From positions 1 through 64,000 of the forward strand of contig CAXPZW010000056.1 of NCBI GenBank assembly GCA_964221845.1: a stretch of DNA of 64,000 nt, read 5' to 3'. The DNA comes from CAXPZW01 sp964221845 (GTDB lineage: Bacteria > Bacteroidota > Bacteroidia > Flavobacteriales_D > Sanyastnellaceae). A program made the position numbers and the translations under genes. The notes below the pieces were generated by a model that was not told where the DNA came from, ran no database searches, and was given only the letters and a program-made list of their open reading frames with translations. Positions 49,993 through 59,602 of the stretch are shown piece after piece (the stretch's first letter is position 1; the number at the start of each line of letters is the position of its first letter).

Positions 49993-52900
49993 TCAGTTCA
50001 ATACAACGAGCTTCTCAAGTTGTTCAGCGGTACGTCCGTCTGGCGTGCGTACATGCACCCGATAAACGTAAACACCGCGTCCAATCTTATCTCCGTACTC
50101 ATCTTTTCCGTCCCAGGCGATTGGATCCGCTCTGAAACCCGCGCTGTACACGGTTTCTCGAAGGGTCTTCACCAGCTTCCCGGACACGGTAAACACTTCG
50201 ATTTTCACCTCCAGGAAGTCGCATGCCTGGTTGTGTTCGAACATGAATTCGGTTCGGGTGGTGAACGGATTCGGGTAGTTAAGTACGTGATCAAGTGCCA
50301 CCTCTGCCGTAGGCGCTACCACGAATTCGGTGTAAGCCTCCGACGAATTGTTGTGGATGTCCCACACTTTGAGCGCCAAGGTGTGGCGGCCTTCGTCCAG
50401 CCCTGCAAGCTGGTAGCGGATTTCGCCGCTTTGGAAGGTGTTGAGGTCGGCCTCGTAAAAGTCGTTGAGGATGATTTGGTCGGTGGTGTTGTTGTCGAGG
50501 GTGGCCTTGAGGTCGTGGCCGATGCCGTTGCCCACGGTGTTGATGCCGTTTTCGTCAAACAACCGGGCAAACAGAATGGGCTCCTCGTCGGTCAACCCAC
50601 CAAACACAAAGGTGGAATCGTTCATGAAGAGCTCGATTTCTGGCCCTACATCGTTGAGTACCACATCTCCCCCATCCGGCGAACCGCCGATGATGAAGTC
50701 TTCAAAATGGCCGTGGCCGTCTTCGGATCCTGCCACCGCGTAATAGCTGATACGGCCGGTTCCAAAGGTGTAGTTGATATCGCGCGGTACCGCAAAGGTG
50801 AACTCGAACTCCCCGTCCTCCACCGAAGCCTTGCCTTTGTAGATCAGGCTTTGGAACATGGGGAAGTCGTACTCTGCACCGCCGTCGTTGTTGAATACCT
50901 GGATCACATCGCGCTTGTCGTACACCGAGGGGTATACAAAGCCGTTGAACCCGGTGAGGATGTTGCCTTGCTCGTCGCCAACAAACCCGCGCACCGTAAC
51001 GGTTTCCAGCGAACGGATGGTGTCCATGTCTGCGGTCAACGCCTCGCCGTTGATGTGGGTGGTGAAGACCTTTTTCTCAGGGTAGGCCATGGCCAGTGCC
51101 GGGTCGCCGAGGAGCGAGAAATTGCGGGTGTTGGACGAGTTGGGGCCTTCGTTTTTGGTGAAGCGCGCAATGTCGCCCAAGCGCAACTCCGGATTGGCGG
51201 AGTCGGCCAGAGCAATGCGGTAGAACTGTTCGGCCAAATCGTGGTTGGAGCCCGAGAACACAATGCGGGTGGTGGTCAGCATGGCAATGCCGCCGCCATT
51301 CGGGTTCATCACAATCAACTCGCCGGCCGATTCGAAGTCGGGATCGTCAAAGCGGCTGAGCTCGCAGGTTGCGGTCATGAAGACTGGCAAGCGGTTGATG
51401 TTCTCCCAGCCCTTGATGGTGCTGATGTCCAGGATGCGCTCGTGTGCAAAGCCTTTTTCACCACCGTGGCCCACATAGTTGACGATCAAGGCGCCGTTTT
51501 CTACCCGGCGGCGGATGGCTTCGGAACCTTCCGGATAGCGCTCACCGCCTGGGGTAGACTCCTGTTGATAGGCGTCCATGTAGAGCTTGACCACGTCGTA
51601 ATCGTTGTACTTGGTGAAGATCGAGTCCGCGTACTCGTCGGAGTGCTTCATGTGCTCGTCCTCGGTGGGGTTGCCATTGCCGTCTTGGTCGTCGGCAATG
51701 AAGGCCACCACGTTGCGCCAGCTGCCATAGGGCGAAAGCGCGGCATCGTCCAAACAATAGGCCCCGCCGTCTTCGCTGGGGTTGTCGCTGAGGTACAGGC
51801 GCAGCTTGTTCATGTAGTTGGCCGCGTACTCGGCGCTGGAGGCGGGGATTCGTCCCACACCTACGTCCAGCATGTCGCTGGAAGCCTCGCTCTCGTCGTC
51901 GTCCAAGAAGGCAAAGTAGTCGTCACTCACGTACGAAGCCGTGGGGCTCCAGTGGTTGAAGTTGTGGTAGGTGATGACGTTGTAGGAGTTGATGGCGTTT
52001 ACCCCCTTGTTGCCGCGGTAGGAACCGTCGCCAAACATGCAGAGGTAGCGCGGCATGAGGTCCTCGTTGCCGCCGGCGTCGTCGTACAAGTGCTTCATCA
52101 GCATCTTGATGGCGGTTACGTCCGGGTTGCCGCTTGAAAATTCGTTGTACACCAGCATGGGGGTGGTCACCTCAACGGTGAGACCCTCTTCGCGGTGGAT
52201 TTCTGCCAACTCCTCGGCGTAGGTGATCAGCAACGGAGACGAAACAATGACCATGTCCACCCCGCTCCATCCGTGGAGGTTTTGGTTGGCCACCGGCCCT
52301 ACAGCGCGTGGGGTGAGGTAACCGGCATTCAGGAATGCGACATACTCGCGCACTTGGTCGTGGGATTGGCGGAAAGTGATCTCGTCGCCGTCGCTGTCAA
52401 ACGCCACACGGCGAGCTTCGGTTACGTTGGTGACGTCCCACACCTCGATGTTGGAAGAGGTGATGTCCAGCTGCCATTCGGCCACCACTCCGGCGCCCAC
52501 TCCCGTGGTATCGCGGAAGTGCATTTGGTTGCCGGTCATGGTCAATGCGCGGCGCACACCAATGGCTACGTAGTCCATGTAACCGGTAGCGGTGGCGTTG
52601 CTTGCATTGAAGGTAAAAGTAGCTGTGACGTTTTGCTGGGTGGGTGTAAACGTGCCCACGTTCTCCACCATGCGCACTGCCGAAGAGGTGGCGGTAGTAC
52701 CGATTTGATTCACCGTTGCGTTGGTGGAGAAATCCCCGCAGTTCACATTGAACGAAGACGAGCTCCCCACCGAGGCCGCACCGATGCGGTATGAAAGGTG
52801 TCCGGGGCTGTCGGTATCGATGTTGGGGAAGGCAAAGTTGAAGTTGAAGGTGGGCGTGTTGTCAAAGACCTCACCCAAAAACTCGCGGCCAGACTTGATC

Positions 52901-53847
52901 AGGTTGACGTTGTCGGTCTCGGAAAATTGGTAATCGGCAAAGGACGAGAGTTCCACGGTGACCGCGCCTGGGGTTTGTGGGAGGTCCGATACACGCTCTT
53001 GGGTAACGTCGTCCACACGCATGAAGTAGTACGCACTGTCTGAGAAGTGGTGCTTGTGGTGTTCGAACCGGGCGCCAAAGGGGTCGTCGTCGTCAAACTC
53101 CCAAGTATCCGAGCCCTTTCCATAAAAGAGGATGAAGTCCTGCGGGTCAAAGGAACCGTCTGCTTCACCAGAAATGAAAATGGCATTGCGTTCGAGGTCG
53201 TCGTAGCGAAATTCGCTGTTGTCGTAAGGCAATTGCTCGCCGCCGTTTCCGTACACGTTGATGTTCTGCGGGTTGATCGCGTCCACGTCCACGCCCAAGC
53301 CTTCCAAGAAAGAGCGATCCATGCGGTACACACCGTCGCGGGCAATGGCAATTTTGTACCAAGTGCCTTCGGCGAGTTGGGAGGTGTTGGACATGCGCCA
53401 GCTGCGCGAGGTGCGCGGAGCGGTCGTGTTGTATACTGCAGTGATGTTGGCGTCCACCAACTTTTCGACCGTGCCGGTTAGGGAGTTGAGGCGCAGCGCA
53501 CCCACTTCGGCGGTGAAGAAGCGCTGCTCGCGCGCGGTTTTGACTTTGTAGGTAAAGCCAAACTCGGCGGGCAGGGCTTTCACATCCACCAACACGGCTT
53601 CTGCCGGGGTCAACGGAGCGGTTTCCAGCACCTCCAAGGAAGCCACAGCAGAGCGGTACCTAGGGGAGATGGACTCGGTGATCACCGTTTGGGGGACCTC
53701 ACCATCCATGATGGCGTTGTCAAACCAAGGGTGACCTGCCAGGTTGGCGTCCATCCAGGTGGGATGCACGTCAAACGAGCCGGATTGTTGAGCAAGGGCG
53801 GGAAAACAAGCAAGCAGAACAAGTGCGACAGCGAACGCGTATTTCAT
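49993..53847 (-). CDS. porU: T9SS C-terminal signal peptidase/sortase PorU
   Basis: The 1284-residue gingipain-family (C25) protein has a signal peptide (FAVALVLLACFPALA, cut before QQSGS), a large N-terminal region, and a peptidase domain with catalytic H794 (NYVGHGGEKG) and C828 (MTATCELSRFDDPDF). It ends in a type A-like C-terminal domain (LNYPNPFTTRTEFMFEH, IGRGVYVYRVHVRT). PorU cuts the sorting domain from cargo at the cell surface and joins cargo to its lipid anchor. ATG 53847 gives the signal peptide. Upstream frame sequence is not protein-like. It heads porU-porV-ispF and is divergent from porP with 122 bp between starts. Confidence 0.95.
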   Translation of the reverse strand: MKYAFAVALVLLACFPALAQQSGSFDVHPTWMDANLAGHPWFDNAIMDGEVPQTVITESISPRYRSAVASLEVLETAPLTPAEAVLVDVKALPAEFGFTYKVKTAREQRFFTAEVGALRLNSLTGTVEKLVDANITAVYNTTAPRTSRSWRMSNTSQLAEGTWYKIAIARDGVYRMDRSFLEGLGVDVDAINPQNINVYGNGGEQLPYDNSEFRYDDLERNAIFISGEADGSFDPQDFILFYGKGSDTWEFDDDDPFGARFEHHKHHFSDSAYYFMRVDDVTQERVSDLPQTPGAVTVELSSFADYQFSETDNVNLIKSGREFLGEVFDNTPTFNFNFAFPNIDTDSPGHLSYRIGAASVGSSSSFNVNCGDFSTNATVNQIGTTATSSAVRMVENVGTFTPTQQNVTATFTFNASNATATGYMDYVAIGVRRALTMTGNQMHFRDTTGVGAGVVAEWQLDITSSNIEVWDVTNVTEARRVAFDSDGDEITFRQSHDQVREYVAFLNAGYLTPRAVGPVANQNLHGWSGVDMVIVSSPLLITYAEELAEIHREEGLTVEVTTPMLVYNEFSSGNPDVTAIKMLMKHLYDDAGGNEDLMPRYLCMFGDGSYRGNKGVNAINSYNVITYHNFNHWSPTASYVSDDYFAFLDDDESEASSDMLDVGVGRIPASSAEYAANYMNKLRLYLSDNPSEDGGAYCLDDAALSPYGSWRNVVAFIADDQDGNGNPTEDEHMKHSDEYADSIFTKYNDYDVVKLYMDAYQQESTPGGERYPEGSEAIRRRVENGALIVNYVGHGGEKGFAHERILDISTIKGWENINRLPVFMTATCELSRFDDPDFESAGELIVMNPNGGGIAMLTTTRIVFSGSNHDLAEQFYRIALADSANPELRLGDIARFTKNEGPNSSNTRNFSLLGDPALAMAYPEKKVFTTHINGEALTADMDTIRSLETVTVRGFVGDEQGNILTGFNGFVYPSVYDKRDVIQVFNNDGGAEYDFPMFQSLIYKGKASVEDGEFEFTFAVPRDINYTFGTGRISYYAVAGSEDGHGHFEDFIIGGSPDGGDVVLNDVGPEIELFMNDSTFVFGGLTDEEPILFARLFDENGINTVGNGIGHDLKATLDNNTTDQIILNDFYEADLNTFQSGEIRYQLAGLDEGRHTLALKVWDIHNNSSEAYTEFVVAPTAEVALDHVLNYPNPFTTRTEFMFEHNQACDFLEVKIEVFTVSGKLVKTLRETVYSAGFRADPIAWDGKDEYGDKIGRGVYVYRVHVRTPDGRTAEQLEKLVVLN

Positions 53848-53880
53848 AGTCAATGAACCCATTTTTACAGGTTCGAGCAA

Positions 53881-53887
53881 CAAAGTA
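53881..53887 (-). promoter_or_regulatory. Candidate -7 box for porU
   Basis: Minus-strand TACTTTG, the same one-base-short variant as at rnhA, lies 33 nt upstream of the porU ATG. On the plus side TATTATTG (53948-53955) precedes porP by 14 nt. Confidence 0.4.
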
Positions 53888-53969
53888 AACGAAACCAGAG
53901 TCTGCTTATTGCAGGCGGGGGCCCAAACGCTCCGCGGCAATTTTTCGTATTATTGCTAGTTCACAAGAA

Positions 53970-54977
53970 ATGAAACCCAACTCGATGTTGACGAAGCGCA
54001 TTTTGTTGTTGGCCAGTGTAACCTTATTCGTTTTCGCCGTTACCCCGAATGAGGCCCAAGCACAAGACCCGGAGTTTACACAGTTCTACTCGAACCCGTT
54101 GTACCTCAACCCCGCCTTTGCTGGAACTGCCCGTTGCCCACGTTTGGTCATGAATTACCGCAACCAGTGGCCCGCACTCTCTGGAGTGTTTGTCACCACC
54201 AGCGTGAGTTACGACCAGCACGTAGAAACACTTTCGGGTGGCCTCGGACTGATTGTGATGAATGACCGTGCCGGAAAAGGCACCCTGAACACAACCACCG
54301 TGAGCGGTATCTATTCGTACCAGTTGCCTGTGACCAAAACCTTCTCGCTGAAATTCGGCGGGCAGGCGACCTATTTCCAGAAAAGCCTGGATTGGTCAAA
54401 ACTCACCTTCGGCGACCAAATTGATCCCCGCAAAGGATTCATCTACGAAACCCAAGACATTCCACGTGGTGGCGTAGTTCGCGGTGTTGATTTCAGCGCA
54501 GGTATGCTCGGCTTCTCCGACAAGTTTTACGTCGGCGCTGCAGTGCACCACCTCAACGAGCCCAACGAGTCGCTCGTGGTGGGAACCAGCCGTTTGCCCA
54601 TGAAGTTCACCGGTCACGCAGGTGCCGTAATTCCAATTGATCGCCGCAACCGCTACAGCGAATCTTCGATCTCGCCCAACGTGTTGTACCGACTTCAAGG
54701 TGAATTCCAGCAACTCAATGTCGGTTTGTACGTAAACAAGGGTCCTTTGGTGGCCGGAATTTGGTACCGCGGTATTTTGTTCACAGACTACCGTGATGCC
54801 TTCATCACCACCATTGGAATCCAGACTGATGTGATTCGCTTCGGCTATTCCTACGATGTAACCGTCTCGGAACTGACGCCTTCAACCGGCGGATCACACG
54901 AAGTTTCGATGGCCATCCAATTCGATTGCCGTCCGAAACGCAAGAAGTTCCGCACAATATCGTGCCCGAGCTTCTAG
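53970..54977 (+). CDS. PorP/SprF-family T9SS outer-membrane protein
   Basis: The 335-residue barrel-like protein has a signal peptide (ILLLASVTLFVFAVTPNEAQA), then the family signature QFYSNPLYLNPAFAG and VMNYRNQWPALSGVFVTTSVSYD. PorP/SprF proteins bind PorE/PorK-ring parts or partner individual adhesins such as SprB. It is not the only possible paralogue in such genomes, so the exact role (core PorP or accessory SprF) is open. It is divergent from porU and 44 bp upstream of gldJ, with which it may be co-transcribed. Confidence 0.9.
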   Translation: MKPNSMLTKRILLLASVTLFVFAVTPNEAQAQDPEFTQFYSNPLYLNPAFAGTARCPRLVMNYRNQWPALSGVFVTTSVSYDQHVETLSGGLGLIVMNDRAGKGTLNTTTVSGIYSYQLPVTKTFSLKFGGQATYFQKSLDWSKLTFGDQIDPRKGFIYETQDIPRGGVVRGVDFSAGMLGFSDKFYVGAAVHHLNEPNESLVVGTSRLPMKFTGHAGAVIPIDRRNRYSESSISPNVLYRLQGEFQQLNVGLYVNKGPLVAGIWYRGILFTDYRDAFITTIGIQTDVIRFGYSYDVTVSELTPSTGGSHEVSMAIQFDCRPKRKKFRTISCPSF

Positions 54978-55021
54978 TTGAGATTTTGACTGTAAGGAAA
55001 TAGGAACATAAAAGGGAAATC

Positions 55022-56764
55022 ATGAAACAATTCACCGGCAACACCCTGCTCATTATGTGTGCCGCTTCGCTCCTGTTCTCTGCTTGTACCAAGGAACGTT
55101 CTACCTCCACTGGCTGGGCGTACAACGATCCGGGCAACGGCGGTTTTGAAAAAGCCCGCTTTGTAGAACAAGAGACCGGTCCAGGTTTGGTCCTCATCGA
55201 AGGGGGAACCTTTACCATGGGTCGCGTAGAAGATGACCTCGCCTACGGGAACGACAACGTGCCGCGTCGCGTAACCGTTTCTTCGTTCTACATGGACGAG
55301 ACCGAGGTGACCAACTTCAACTGGCTCGAATACCTCTACTGGCTGGATCGCATTTACGGCGACAGCTACCCCGAAATCGTAGAGCGCGCCCTTCCAGACA
55401 CCCTGGTGTGGCGTGAAAAAATGGAGTACAACGAACCTTACGTGGAGTACTACCTCCGCCACCCGGCCTACCGCGACTACCCTGTAGTTGGCGTGAACTG
55501 GCTCCAAGCAAGCGATTTTTGCGCATGGCGTACCGACCGTGTGAACGAGCTCATTCTCATCCGCGAGGGCCTGTTGCTCCACAGCCCTACTGCTCAGGTG
55601 GATGAAGAGCACTTCACCACTGACGCCTACTTCACAGGACAATACGAAGGCGAGAAAGCCGCCGACGGCGTGGAAGACCTGAACCCCCTTGGCAACGGTT
55701 ACCGCAACGTGAAAATGGAAGACGGCATTCTGTTGCCGCGTTACCGCCTGCCTTCAGAGGCCGAGTGGGAATACGCTGCACTGGGCCTGATCGGCAACTC
55801 GTACCAAGAGCTGATGACCGGCCGCAAGTACTACCCTTGGAACGGTCACTATGTACGTAATGACGACAGCGGCGGCCGCTTCTACGGCCAGTTCAACGCA
55901 AACTTTGTACGTGGTCGTGGTGACTACATGGGTCTGGCTGGTGCACTCAACGACAACGGTGACATCACCGCTCCGGTGTACCAATACGCCCCGAACGATT
56001 ACGGTCTGTACAACATGGCCGGCAACGTATCGGAGTGGGTGGCCGACGTGTACCGTCCCCTCTCTCCAGAAGACAAATCTGAGTTCCGCCCCTTCCGTGG
56101 CAACGTGTTCCAAACCCGTGTACTCACCTCAGAAGGCAGCGTGGAAGACAAGTACGATTACGTGGTGTATGACATCGATGGCGTAGAGTACTTCCTGAAA
56201 GAATATCAAAAGCGTGCAGGTTCAAACCTCACCAACGAAGACCAGAATCTGATCGACAACCTGCTCTCTTACGTGCAACAAGCACAAGAGAACATGAAGA
56301 ACCGCCAGCAGGACGACGCTATGCAGCGCATCCAAGACGGTGTAGACCTCATTGAAGGTTCCGACTCACGCATTGCTCCAGACTTGCGTGACGGAGTGGC
56401 CGATTACATTGTGGACACGCCAGGTAACATCCGCACCCGCGATGTGACTGTGGCCGAGAACATTGACCGCCGCAACTACCAGAAGGCAGACAACATCGAC
56501 TTCATGGACGGTGACTTCAACTCATCGATCTACTACTTCGACCAATCGAAAGAGGAAGACCAGAACCGCATGTACGAGTGGGGCCAGACCACACTGATTA
56601 ACAACCGCTCGCGCGTCTACAAAGGCGGCTCGTGGCGAGACCGTGCGTACTGGACTGTTCCCGGCACCCGTCGTCACCTGGACGAGCGTCAGGCCAAGTC
56701 GACCCTCGGCTTCCGTTGTGCCATGGATCGTGTGGGATCACCCACCGGTTTGATGCAGAACTAA
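55022..56764 (+). CDS. gldJ: Gliding motility lipoprotein GldJ
   Basis: The 580-residue lipoprotein has a lipobox SLLFSAC with Cys near residue 22, the conserved TGWAYNDPGNGGF just after it, then a formylglycine-generating-enzyme-like (SUMF1) fold: VLIEGGTFTMG, SSFYMDETEVTNFNWLEYL, PVVGVNWLQASDFCAWR, RLPSEAEWEYAALG, and the late RVYKGGSWRDRAYW and TLGFRCAMD. GldJ is required for gliding and for stability of GldK in Flavobacterium. The neighbourhood porV-porU, gldJ and murF is widely conserved. A terminator follows, just before murF. Confidence 0.93.
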   Translation: MKQFTGNTLLIMCAASLLFSACTKERSTSTGWAYNDPGNGGFEKARFVEQETGPGLVLIEGGTFTMGRVEDDLAYGNDNVPRRVTVSSFYMDETEVTNFNWLEYLYWLDRIYGDSYPEIVERALPDTLVWREKMEYNEPYVEYYLRHPAYRDYPVVGVNWLQASDFCAWRTDRVNELILIREGLLLHSPTAQVDEEHFTTDAYFTGQYEGEKAADGVEDLNPLGNGYRNVKMEDGILLPRYRLPSEAEWEYAALGLIGNSYQELMTGRKYYPWNGHYVRNDDSGGRFYGQFNANFVRGRGDYMGLAGALNDNGDITAPVYQYAPNDYGLYNMAGNVSEWVADVYRPLSPEDKSEFRPFRGNVFQTRVLTSEGSVEDKYDYVVYDIDGVEYFLKEYQKRAGSNLTNEDQNLIDNLLSYVQQAQENMKNRQQDDAMQRIQDGVDLIEGSDSRIAPDLRDGVADYIVDTPGNIRTRDVTVAENIDRRNYQKADNIDFMDGDFNSSIYYFDQSKEEDQNRMYEWGQTTLINNRSRVYKGGSWRDRAYWTVPGTRRHLDERQAKSTLGFRCAMDRVGSPTGLMQN

Positions 56765-56790
56765 CAACGGAAAACCAACAACGATTTCCC

Positions 56791-56826
56791 ATCCCCGGTC
56801 GATTGCGGCCGGGGATTTCTTTTTTT
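56791..56826 (+). terminator. Terminator between gldJ and murF
   Basis: The 8-bp stem ATCCCCGG / CCGGGGAT with a 10-nt loop is followed by a T-rich tract broken by one C. It ends about 6 bp before the murF ATG, so murF needs read-through or its own start. Confidence 0.85.
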
Positions 56827-56832
56827 CGGGGT

Positions 56833-58104
56833 ATGGATTTGTTGGCCACCTTTCTCAAGCACCGTCGCGTGTCCACCGACAACCGCACCGTGCAACCCGG
56901 AGACCTCTTCTTTGCCCTCAAGGGCGAACGGTTTGATGGCAACCAATACGCAAGCCAAGCCCTCGATGCCGGCGCCGCTTGGGCCATTGTGGACGACGCT
57001 ACCGTGGCCGTTGACGATCGCTTTGTGCTGGTGGACGATGTGTTGACCGCATTGCAGGATCTTGCCCGTGCGTACCGCCGTCAACACTCAGCCACCTTCA
57101 TTGGACTCACGGGGTCCAACGGCAAAACCACTACAAAGGAGCTCATGCGCGAAGTGCTGGCGTCCAGCTACCACACCCAGGCCACCCGCGGCAACCTCAA
57201 CAACCACATTGGCGTGCCCCTCACCTTGCTTGAGATTGCGCCAGAGGTGGAGTACGCCATCATTGAAATGGGCGCCAACCACCAACGCGAAATCGCTGAA
57301 CTGGCCGCCATTGCCGAACCCGACTTCGGCCTGATTACCAACATTGGCGAGGCGCATTTGGAAGGCTTCGGCGGGATTGAAGGCGTACGCATAGGCAAAG
57401 GGGAGCTGTTTGACTTTCTCGCAGCCCATGACCGCCCTGGATTCGTGAACGTGGACTTGCCTCCGCTCTCAGAGATGGCCCAAGAAAAAGGCATGCGCAC
57501 CATCGCCTACAGCTTGCACGCGGGCAACCTGAACCTCAAAGTCCAATCGCACCCCACCCAGCTCAAATTCACGTGGCAACACGCCGGTACTGGGCACGAG
57601 GTGCTCACCCAACTCACGGGTGCCTACAACCGCTTCAACGCAGCAGCAGCCATTGCTGTGGGCCTGCACTTCAAGGTGACCCCGCAGGCCATCTCCCAAG
57701 CCCTGTGCGGCTATGTGCCGGACAACAACCGCTCACAAATCGCCCAATCTCAGCACAACACCCTGATTCTAGACGCTTACAACGCCAACCCTTCAAGCAT
57801 GGTGCTGGCGCTGGACAACTTGGCCGGGCTGGATGGCGAGGTGTTCTTCATCATCGGCGGCATGCGTGAACTCGGGAAAAGCGCTGACCAAGCCCACCAA
57901 CGTATTTGTGATCACGCCGAACGCCTGGGACTCGACGGTTGGCTTGTGGGCACAGAATTCAATGCCTGTACGACCGATTACCGCACGTTCGAAGACGCAT
58001 CGGCGGTGCGCGAGGCCCTGTCCATCTCCCCTATTCAGGGCACAACCGTATTGATTAAAGGATCCCGAGGCATTCGATTGGAAACCGTGGTTGATCTGCT
58101 GTAA
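56833..58104 (+). CDS. murF: UDP-MurNAc-tripeptide-D-alanyl-D-alanine ligase
   Basis: The 423-residue Mur ligase adds D-Ala-D-Ala to the UDP-MurNAc peptide. VSTDNRTVQPGDLFFALKGE is the N-terminal substrate domain, FIGLTGSNGKTTTKELM the P-loop, YAIIEMGANHQREI, ITNIGEAHLEGFGG the metal-binding motif and LILDAYNANPSSM the C-terminal domain. ATG 56833 fits the family N-terminus. A longer frame overlaps gldJ. It sits directly behind a terminator. Confidence 0.95.
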   Translation: MDLLATFLKHRRVSTDNRTVQPGDLFFALKGERFDGNQYASQALDAGAAWAIVDDATVAVDDRFVLVDDVLTALQDLARAYRRQHSATFIGLTGSNGKTTTKELMREVLASSYHTQATRGNLNNHIGVPLTLLEIAPEVEYAIIEMGANHQREIAELAAIAEPDFGLITNIGEAHLEGFGGIEGVRIGKGELFDFLAAHDRPGFVNVDLPPLSEMAQEKGMRTIAYSLHAGNLNLKVQSHPTQLKFTWQHAGTGHEVLTQLTGAYNRFNAAAAIAVGLHFKVTPQAISQALCGYVPDNNRSQIAQSQHNTLILDAYNANPSSMVLALDNLAGLDGEVFFIIGGMRELGKSADQAHQRICDHAERLGLDGWLVGTEFNACTTDYRTFEDASAVREALSISPIQGTTVLIKGSRGIRLETVVDLL

Positions 58105-58121
58105 CGCTTCCGGTATCTTTG
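58091..58121 (+). promoter_or_regulatory. tyrS promoter, TTG-N20-TATCTTTG
   Basis: TTG at 58091-58093 and TATCTTTG at 58114-58121 match the Bacteroidota -33/-7 arrangement with a 20-bp spacer, 19 nt upstream of tyrS. It overlaps the end of murF. Confidence 0.65.
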
Positions 58122-58140
58122 CCGGCAAATTGAACCGGCC

Positions 58141-59415
58141 ATGAACCTGATCGAAGAACTGCGCTGGCGTGGGCTCCTGCACGACGCCATCCCTGGAACC
58201 GAAGAACTCCTCCAAAAAGAAATGGTGACGGGGTATGTGGGCTTTGACCCCACGGCCGATTCCCTGCACATTGGCAACCTGGTGCCGGTGATGCTGTTGG
58301 TGCACCTCCAACGCGCGGGTCACAAGCCCGTCGCGCTCGTAGGCGGTGCCACAGGTATGGTGGGTGATCCCTCCGGCAAATCTGCCGAACGTAACCTGCT
58401 CGATCTCGAGACCCTCAACCACAACTTGGAGTGCCAGAAAAAGCAGCTCACCAAGTTCTTGGACTTTGACTGCGGCGACAACTCAGCCGAGGTGGTCAAC
58501 AACTACGACTGGTTCCAAGGCATGGGCTTTTTGAACTTCATCCGCGATGTGGGCAAGAACATCACGGTCAACTACATGATGGCCAAGGACTCGGTGAAAA
58601 ACCGCCTGGAGAGCGGCATGAGCTTTACCGAGTTCAGCTACCAACTCATTCAGGGCTACGACTTCTACCACTTGTACAAAGCCAAAAACTGCAAGCTGCA
58701 AATGGGCGGTTCGGACCAGTGGGGCAACATCACCACCGGCACCGAGCTCATTCGCAAAATGGACGGCGGTTCTGCGTACGCGTTGACTGCACCCCTACTG
58801 AAGAAGGCCGACGGCTCCAAGTTTGGCAAGAGCGAAGGCGGCAACGTGTGGATCGACAAGGACAAGACCTCTCCCTACAAGTTCTACCAATACTGGCTGA
58901 ACGCCTCTGACGAGGACGCGCCGAACCTGATTCGTGTGTTCACCCTCAAGACCAAAGCAGAAATCGAGGCCTTGGAAGCCGAGCACGCCGAAGCACCCCA
59001 TCGCCGCATTCTGCAAAAAGCATTGGCGGAAGACGTGACGGTTCGCGTTCACAGCCAAGCCGACTTGGATACCGCGCTGAAGGCTTCAAGCCTGCTGTTT
59101 GGCAAATCCACCAAGGAGGACTTGGGCAGCATCTCCGAAGGCGACTTCATGAGCGTGTTTGAAGGCGTACCACAAGCCACCGTTTCCCGCGCATCGGTAG
59201 AAGGCGGCTTGGACATCGTGGCCGCGTTGGCAGGCGACACCCAATTCCTGGCTTCGAACGGCGATGCCCGCCGCGCCTTGAAGGAAAACGCCATCAGCGT
59301 CAACAAGGAAAAAGTGAATGCCGACAAAGTGATCACCACAGCCGACCTGCTGAACGACCGCTATGTGCTGCTTCAGAAGGGCAAGAAGAACTACTACGTG
59401 CTGCGCGTTGACTGA
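58141..59415 (+). CDS. tyrS: Tyrosyl-tRNA synthetase
   Basis: The 424-residue class I synthetase has a HIGH-type motif HIGN (DPTADSLHIGNLVPVMLL), the tyrosine pocket YQLIQGYDFYHLY, GGSDQWGNITTG, and a KMSKS variant KFGKSEGGNV. The C-terminal S4 RNA-binding domain includes RRALKENAISVNKEKVNADK. Normal length for bacterial TyrRS. Confidence 0.96.
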   Translation: MNLIEELRWRGLLHDAIPGTEELLQKEMVTGYVGFDPTADSLHIGNLVPVMLLVHLQRAGHKPVALVGGATGMVGDPSGKSAERNLLDLETLNHNLECQKKQLTKFLDFDCGDNSAEVVNNYDWFQGMGFLNFIRDVGKNITVNYMMAKDSVKNRLESGMSFTEFSYQLIQGYDFYHLYKAKNCKLQMGGSDQWGNITTGTELIRKMDGGSAYALTAPLLKKADGSKFGKSEGGNVWIDKDKTSPYKFYQYWLNASDEDAPNLIRVFTLKTKAEIEALEAEHAEAPHRRILQKALAEDVTVRVHSQADLDTALKASSLLFGKSTKEDLGSISEGDFMSVFEGVPQATVSRASVEGGLDIVAALAGDTQFLASNGDARRALKENAISVNKEKVNADKVITTADLLNDRYVLLQKGKKNYYVLRVD

Positions 59416-59423
59416 TCTGCGTA

Positions 59424-59449
59424 TACCCGTTTCTAAGCGTTTATACCCG
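59424..59449. repeat. Dispersed 26-bp intergenic repeat, copy 2
   Basis: TACCCGTTTCTAAGCG followed by TTTATACCCG matches, inverted, the copy at 39273-39298 with two mismatches. It starts 9 bp after the tyrS stop. TATACCCGTTTC occurs twice within the stretch 59422-59452. Confidence 0.65.
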
Positions 59450-59602
59450 TTTCCTTCCCGAATAACGCGGCTTGACATTCCCACTTTTGAATTGGGGGCG
59501 GCGGCGTCCCCCTAAGGGTGGGGCCTTCGCGCGCGCGAGAACTTGGGCCGTTTGGGCACCGTGGCGCAAATCTTGCCTTTAGGATTTCGCGAAGCCACGT
59601 GT

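Noticed and set aside
49882..52137. 751-codon plus-strand frame
   Set aside because: Antisense to porU. Val/His-rich composition and no domain, caused by codon bias of the real gene.
56632..56832. N-terminal extension of murF
   Set aside because: It runs through gldJ coding sequence and the terminator. The family N-terminus begins at 56833.
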